A DNA stretch of 64,000 nt. Source: Martinezella lusitana. Lineage in GTDB: Bacteria; Pseudomonadota; Alphaproteobacteria; Rhizobiales; Rhizobiaceae. How positions within the stretch are numbered: the first letter of the stretch is position 1; every line of letters starts with the position of its first letter. Below the pieces are notes generated by a model. It was given only the letters and a program-made list of their open reading frames with translations, did no database searches and was not told where the DNA came from. The stretch spans positions 1 to 64,000 of the forward strand of contig NZ_JAFEVL010000025.1 in assembly GCF_016901135.1 (NCBI RefSeq). Direction: 5' to 3'. This document shows, piece by piece, positions 60,282-64,000 of the stretch. A program made the position numbers and the translations under genes.

Positions 60282-61259
60282 TTATGAGGCCAGGCGCACG
60301 CGCGGGTCGAGCACGGCATGGAAGAGGTCGACAAAGGCATTCAGGGCCACAAACGCGACCGAGATGAAGGTCAGTGTCGCCATGACCACCGGCCTATCGA
60401 GAAGCTGGATGGAGTCGATCAGAAGCTTTCCGACGCCCGGCCACGAGAAAATCGATTCCACCACCACCGCGAAAGCGAGCATGCCGCCGAATTGCAGGCC
60501 GATGATCGTCACGATCGGCACGCTGATATTCGGCAGGGTGTGGCGAAGCAGGATCGTTCGTGAGGAAAGCCCCTTCGCACGGCAAAACCGCGTAAAGTCC
60601 AGGCTCTCGACCTCGATCGTGCCGGATCGCGAAAGCCGCGCGATGAGCGCGATGTTCGGTATCGCCAGTGCAAGTGCCGGAAGAACCATGTGCCAGGCGC
60701 CGTCCTTGGTCAGGACGCTCCACTCCTGCCCGAGGAAACTAGCCGTCGCGCCCCTGCCCCCGGATGGAAACCAGCCCGTCAGGATGGCGCCGGTGAGGAT
60801 CAGCATCATGCTCAGCCAGAATGATGGGACGCTCAATGCGAACACGCTCGATCTCAGGACGCTCCGGTCGAGCAGCGTTCCTCTCCTCCGGCCGGCCAGG
60901 AGCCCCACTCCTGTTCCGGCCGGAGCCGCGATGAGCATCGCGATACATGCGAGCTCAAGCGTCGCGGGAAGCTTGCTCATGACCAGCTGGAGGGCTGGCA
61001 GATGATAGATATAGGAGGTTCCGAAGTTCCCATGGACGACATTGCTAATGAAGAGGAAGTACTGGCGCCAGATTGGCTGATCCAGTCCGAGCGCGACCGT
61101 CGCGCGCCGGATGTCCTCAGGCGTGGCGGTTTCGATGTTGACGATATTGAAGACTGGATTGCCGATGCTGTGAATGCCGATGAAGCCGATCAACGACATG
61201 GTGAGGAGAAGAAGGAAGGCTTGGCCCAGCCTTCCCAACGCAGCTGAAATCAAGGCCAT
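60282..61259 (-). CDS. Peptide ABC transporter permease (DppB type)
   Basis: 325 residues with six membrane segments. Helix 1 (LGQAFLLLLTMSLIGFIGIH) is followed by the family block ATPEDIRRATVALGLDQPIW, the EAA loop TILLRHTLPNISVPIVTII and the ending SIFSWPGVGKLLIDSI. It is the first permease in the operon, 6 bp after the binding-protein stop. Unlike the other three transporter sets there is no hairpin between the binding-protein and permease genes. Confidence 0.94.
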   Translation of the reverse strand: MALISAALGRLGQAFLLLLTMSLIGFIGIHSIGNPVFNIVNIETATPEDIRRATVALGLDQPIWRQYFLFISNVVHGNFGTSYIYHLPALQLVMSKLPATLELACIAMLIAAPAGTGVGLLAGRRRGTLLDRSVLRSSVFALSVPSFWLSMMLILTGAILTGWFPSGGRGATASFLGQEWSVLTKDGAWHMVLPALALAIPNIALIARLSRSGTIEVESLDFTRFCRAKGLSSRTILLRHTLPNISVPIVTIIGLQFGGMLAFAVVVESIFSWPGVGKLLIDSIQLLDRPVVMATLTFISVAFVALNAFVDLFHAVLDPRVRLAS

Positions 61260-61265
61260 GATCGT

Positions 61266-62858
61266 TCACTCCGTCGCTGGAAGCGTCTGCATCGCGGTCG
61301 TCCAGCCGCGGGGGTGCATCGCATAGGAGCCAACCCGCGGGCCGTAACCGACGATATGATGGAAGTGGTAGAGGGGAATGATCGGCTGGTCGGCCATCAC
61401 GACATCCGTCGCGTCGGCGAGCGCCTTGTTCCGCTCCGGGCCTTCCTGGATGCTTTCCGCCTTTGCGAGCATCGCGTCGAAAGCGTCGTTCCGATAATGC
61501 CCAAAATTCAAGGCTCCGGTTCCACGTTCGGTATTTGGCGACGCCAGCAGAGCATGGAGAATGATATCGACTGCCTCGCCTGAGGTGCCGCCGTACCAGA
61601 CGCCATAGTCGCCGCTAGCTCGCTTGGTATTGAACACCGAGAACGGAAAGACAGCAGGCTGGACGGCGACGCCGATGCGTGCCCAGCTTTGCGCGATGGC
61701 CTGGAGGCTTTCGCTATCGCCGGGATAACGGCCAGTAGGTCCGGCGAGAACGACGTTGAAGCCGTTTGGAAAGCCGGCCTTTGCGAGAAGCGCTTTTGCT
61801 TTGTCATAATGCGGAGATTCAGGCTTCAGATTTACCGAAGTGCCCGGCAGTCCGCCCGGGAAAGCCTGCGCGGCGGCTGTGCCGTAACCGGCAAGGATCT
61901 TGTCGACGAGAATTCCGCGATCCGTTGCCATCGCAAGCGCGCGCCTCACCGAGGGGTCCTTGAAGGGATTGGCGATCTGCTCACCCGATTTGCTCGTCAC
62001 GCCGGGGAGCGTCGCTCTTTCCACGTCGAATTGCAGGAAATTGATGCGCGCCGCACTGATGCTCGCGATCCTGGCACCACGCTGTTTCAGCGACGCTACG
62101 TCGCGTGCCGGAATGGCGTCTGCGATGTCGACATCCCCGGTGGTCAATGCCGCCACGCGCGCGGCAGGGTTTTCGATAATCCGGAACGTCACTGCTGACC
62201 AAGCGGGTTTTCCGCCCCAATAGTCGTCGTTCCGCGTGAGCTTCAGCATCTCGCCGGAACTCCAGCTCTCGAACCTGTAAGGTCCTGTGCCGACGGGAGG
62301 ACTACCAGAGTTGAGCTCCTCCGTGGTCTGGAACCCCGGCCCCGGCCGGTGCATGACGAAGATTGAGGAGAGCGATAGCGGCAGGTTCGGGACATTGCCG
62401 TTCGTGTCGATGACGACGGTAAGAGGATCGGGCGCCGAAACCGCCTTGATCCCGCTTACATAGGAGCGAAAGCCGCCGGTTGGCGAATTCAGGAAGTCCC
62501 GAATGCGCTCGATCGTGTAGACGACGTCGTCCGCGGTGAAAGGCGAGCCATCATGGAAGCGGACATTCTGCCGCAGCTTGAATTCCCATTGCGTGTCTGA
62601 CGTCGCACGCCAGGAGACGGAAAGGCCGGGCTTCAGATCGAGATGCTCGTCCTGATAGACAAGCCGCTCATAAATATGGGAGAGCAGCGAGGTATTCTCG
62701 TTGAGATTTGCGTAATGCGGATCGAGCGTCATCAACTTGTACGAAGTCGCGATTCGAAGCTCCTGTGCCTGTGCCGGCCCCGAGAGAACGCTCCAGGCCG
62801 CAAGCGAGATCAGCAACGCGGACAACAGAAGCGAACAAAATGAATTCCCTTGTTTCAT
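61266..62858 (-). CDS. Peptide/nickel ABC transporter binding protein (SBP_bac_5)
   Basis: 530 residues from the ATG at 62858 (GGGAA box before it). The signal peptide runs to about residue 32 (SGPAQAQ). SBP_bac_5 blocks are LRIATSYKLMTLDPHYAN, the signature DTQWEFKLRQNVRFHDGSPF, GTGPYRFESWSSGEMLKLTRN and the C-terminal NKALADATDVVMADQPIIPL. These proteins bind di- to oligopeptides, opines or glutathione. With PepT and CapA-like genes downstream, a peptide or a gamma-glutamyl compound is the best guess. It is the first gene of the operon. Confidence 0.93.
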   Translation of the reverse strand: MKQGNSFCSLLLSALLISLAAWSVLSGPAQAQELRIATSYKLMTLDPHYANLNENTSLLSHIYERLVYQDEHLDLKPGLSVSWRATSDTQWEFKLRQNVRFHDGSPFTADDVVYTIERIRDFLNSPTGGFRSYVSGIKAVSAPDPLTVVIDTNGNVPNLPLSLSSIFVMHRPGPGFQTTEELNSGSPPVGTGPYRFESWSSGEMLKLTRNDDYWGGKPAWSAVTFRIIENPAARVAALTTGDVDIADAIPARDVASLKQRGARIASISAARINFLQFDVERATLPGVTSKSGEQIANPFKDPSVRRALAMATDRGILVDKILAGYGTAAAQAFPGGLPGTSVNLKPESPHYDKAKALLAKAGFPNGFNVVLAGPTGRYPGDSESLQAIAQSWARIGVAVQPAVFPFSVFNTKRASGDYGVWYGGTSGEAVDIILHALLASPNTERGTGALNFGHYRNDAFDAMLAKAESIQEGPERNKALADATDVVMADQPIIPLYHFHHIVGYGPRVGSYAMHPRGWTTAMQTLPATE

Positions 62859-62945
62859 TATCGAGTTCCCATTTTTTTGAATTTTTGGCGCAGCCAGCAC
62901 CGGCGCGGCGGAAGAGGTTCCACCACGTATTCATCACTGGAGCGA

Positions 62946-63060
62946 TGTCCTCAGAGATCCGGCATCGCAGCCGCCACTTGGCCCAAGCGCGACTTGGACT
63001 GCAGGCTGGTGCTGATCGCTCCTACGTCGCTACGCCGGAATGCGAGAAGGACATTTCCAC
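62946..63060 (+). pseudogene. Possible remnant of an XRE regulator gene
   Basis: The plus strand reads SSEIRHRSRHLAQARLGLQ, then AGADRSYVATPECEKDIS, which looks like a shortened rhizobial XRE domain (pattern RHLRQARGLSQEELAxRAGVDRSYVSxxERGxRNIS) with the recognition-helix end DRSYV kept and the SQEELA helix lost. It overlaps the 3' end of the opposite gene at 63022. The match is short and could be chance. Confidence 0.3.
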
Positions 63061-63561
63061 ATCGATCTTCAGCAGATCGGCAATGACGGAACGGATTTGC
63101 GGCCACGGATAATCATCGCTGATGAGCGAGGGTTGCCACTTGGTGACAACGGCATGGAGTTTCGCGGTTGCGCCGATGATCGATTCCGCCGGCGTATCCC
63201 ACAAGGTTTCCGCGACCTCGTCTTCGAGGGTAAATGCACGCCGTTCTTCTTGGAGCGCGTCGCTGTATCCGAGGTCTTCGTCGGCAGGCTTCCCTGCGTC
63301 GGCTGCGTGCAGCGGTGATCCGACCATCGAGAAGAGCTTGGTTTCGAGCCCCTGCTGTCGCAGGCATGATTCGATCACATGTTGCCGGGCCGCACACCAT
63401 TCGCGCCAGATCGTGAACGCGAGATCGTCATTGCAAACGTCCAACGGCGCGGTGAGCGAGGCTGCAAGCTCCGGATATGTGGGTAAAGACGTCGCCACGA
63501 AGGAATGGAAGTCTCTCCGGGTGACCGGAGGCAAAGTTCTGCTATTGTCGGAATCAGTCAT
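63022..63561 (-). CDS. Hypothetical protein of a rhizobial accessory family
   Basis: 179 residues. It starts MTDSDNSRTLPPVTRRDF and has the block DDLAFTIWREWCAARQHVIESCLRQQ, which I recognise as common to short uncharacterised proteins found in many copies on rhizobial plasmids and islands. Highly acidic, no signal peptide, no catalytic motif. The ending may be altered (VEMSFSHSGVAT) where it overlaps the XRE remnant. Function unknown; codon use looks like its neighbours. Confidence 0.7.
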   Translation of the reverse strand: MTDSDNSRTLPPVTRRDFHSFVATSLPTYPELAASLTAPLDVCNDDLAFTIWREWCAARQHVIESCLRQQGLETKLFSMVGSPLHAADAGKPADEDLGYSDALQEERRAFTLEDEVAETLWDTPAESIIGATAKLHAVVTKWQPSLISDDYPWPQIRSVIADLLKIDVEMSFSHSGVAT

Positions 63562-63643
63562 GATCCGAGCTCCTGACAGCTTGGTTGTGGTTAGGCTGTA
63601 TCCGGTGTTGCAAGCGCCGGGTGCAGCCGAGTGATGCTTTTAG

Positions 63644-63662
63644 TACCATGTGGTAATATAGT
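63644..63662 (+). promoter_or_regulatory. Promoter with overlapping palindrome for the XRE gene
   Basis: TACCA-TG-TGGTA (63644-63655) is a palindrome with perfect 5-bp arms, immediately before a TATAGT -10 box (63657-63662). A regulator bound here would block the promoter, so self-repression by the XRE protein encoded 23 bp downstream is likely. Confidence 0.5.
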
Positions 63663-63684
63663 TTACAATGAGAAATAAGAAAAA

Positions 63685-63930
63685 ATGAATGGAATAACCG
63701 GAGCTCAAATTCGAGCGGCGAGAGCGCTGCTCAGATGGACTGCGGAAGATCTCGCGAAGTCCACTGGTATTGGTGTCATGACGGTACGTCGCGCGGAAGC
63801 TGAAGACGGGCAGCCGTCGATTACAGCAGCAAACTTGAAACTGATCAGGATAACTCTGGAGGATGCCGGCATTGAATTCATTGCACGCAATGGCGGTGGG
63901 GTCGGCGTGCGATTCAAGAAGCCGGAATGA
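63685..63930 (+). CDS. Small XRE-type DNA-binding protein
   Basis: 81 residues, almost entirely one HTH domain: GAQIRAARALLRWTAEDLAK, VMTVRRAEAEDG as the recognition helix region, then LIRITLEDAGIEFI and the ending GVGVRFKKPE. This compact form (one HTH followed by a DAGIEFI strand) is abundant in rhizobia, often in tandem copies. The ATG at 63685 is preceded by AAGAAAAA only, a weak ribosome site. The next partial gene appears to be a second member. Confidence 0.85.
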   Translation: MNGITGAQIRAARALLRWTAEDLAKSTGIGVMTVRRAEAEDGQPSITAANLKLIRITLEDAGIEFIARNGGGVGVRFKKPE

Positions 63931-63952
63931 CGAACAGTGGCCTGTTTATACG

Positions 63953-64000
63953 ATGGAGCAATGCCGAGGGGCGCGAGCTATGTTGGGCTGGGACCAAGCT
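63953..64000 (+). CDS. Second XRE-type gene (5' end only, cut by window edge)
   Basis: Sixteen codons are visible, reading MEQCRGARAMLGWDQA, which matches the first helix of the same HTH family as the gene just before it (QIRAARALLRWTAEDLA). The frame is open upstream too, so the start could be earlier than the ATG at 63953. The rest lies outside the window. Confidence 0.55.
   Translation, partial: MEQCRGARAMLGWDQA

Noticed and set aside
1..64000. CRISPR arrays, tRNA/rRNA genes, complete insertion sequences, replication origin
   Set aside because: No regularly spaced repeats, cloverleaf-like or rRNA sequences, intact transposase genes or repABC-type genes were seen on reading both strands.

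Overview
The window looks like part of a secondary replicon (megaplasmid or chromid) of a Rhizobiaceae member (Rhizobium, Agrobacterium or Ensifer type). The evidence is a high-GC, densely packed catabolic gene set, an Agrobacterium-type TraR/TraM quorum-sensing pair (53419-54435), a BlcC/AttM-like lactonase, CheR-tether-type chemoreceptors and many ABC uptake systems with their own RpiR, GntR or LuxR regulators. No tRNA, rRNA, CRISPR array, replication gene or complete insertion sequence was found. Assignments rest on motifs and remembered families; no search was run.

Layout. (A) 2-439 is the tail of an old-yellow-enzyme gene. (B) 499-8354 holds, on the minus strand, a GlnHPQ-type amino-acid ABC transporter, a C45 amide hydrolase/acyltransferase and an RpiR regulator, then a class-III aminotransferase with a second RpiR regulator; a beta-keto acid cleavage enzyme (BKACE) diverges from them. 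(C) 8583-13419 has a chemoreceptor and a double-length sugar permease, with an IS110-type transposase scrap beside the chemoreceptor. (D) 13642-27760 has a GntR regulator facing a long plus-strand run: CUT2 sugar transporter with a second double-length permease, SDR, 3-hydroxyacid dehydrogenase, second BKACE, SMP-30 lactonase, HBM-type chemoreceptor, glycerate 2-kinase and a 3-hydroxyisobutyryl-CoA-hydrolase-like protein. (E) 28015-43289 has a GntR/FCD regulator, GMC oxidoreductase, a second CUT2 transporter, metallo-beta-lactamase lactonase, FAD/Fe-S dehydrogenase, aldehyde dehydrogenase, SDR, AroE-like dehydrogenase and an OYE flavoprotein. (F) 43450-46482 is pntAB. (G) 46577-49951 is a PAS-LuxR regulator diverging from a 3-ketoacid CoA-transferase pair and a thiolase. 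(H) 50126-52350 is an MFS carrier and a zinc dehydrogenase. (I) 52351-54968 is a gene-poor stretch, then traR, traM and an XRE regulator. (J) 55067-62858 is a peptide/nickel-type ABC transporter with CapA-like and PepT genes. (K) 62859-64000 is a rhizobial hypothetical gene and XRE genes, the last one cut by the edge.

How it may work together. Region D reads as an oxidative 2-deoxyribose/deoxyribonate-type route: sugar uptake, 1-oxidation, lactone opening, 3-oxidation, BKACE cleavage with acetyl-CoA to acetoacetate plus glyceryl-CoA, thioester hydrolysis and glycerate phosphorylation. Region G (CoA-transferase plus thiolase) would turn the acetoacetate into acetyl-CoA. Region B may be a parallel module that releases a beta-amino acid from an amide, deaminates it and cleaves the beta-keto acid. 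These pathway readings are inferences from gene content and known family chemistry.

Three of the four ABC substrate-binding-protein genes are followed by a strong intercistronic hairpin. Several clean palindromes sit where operators would be expected: 47229-47244, 53382-53398, 54580-54601 and 63644-63655.
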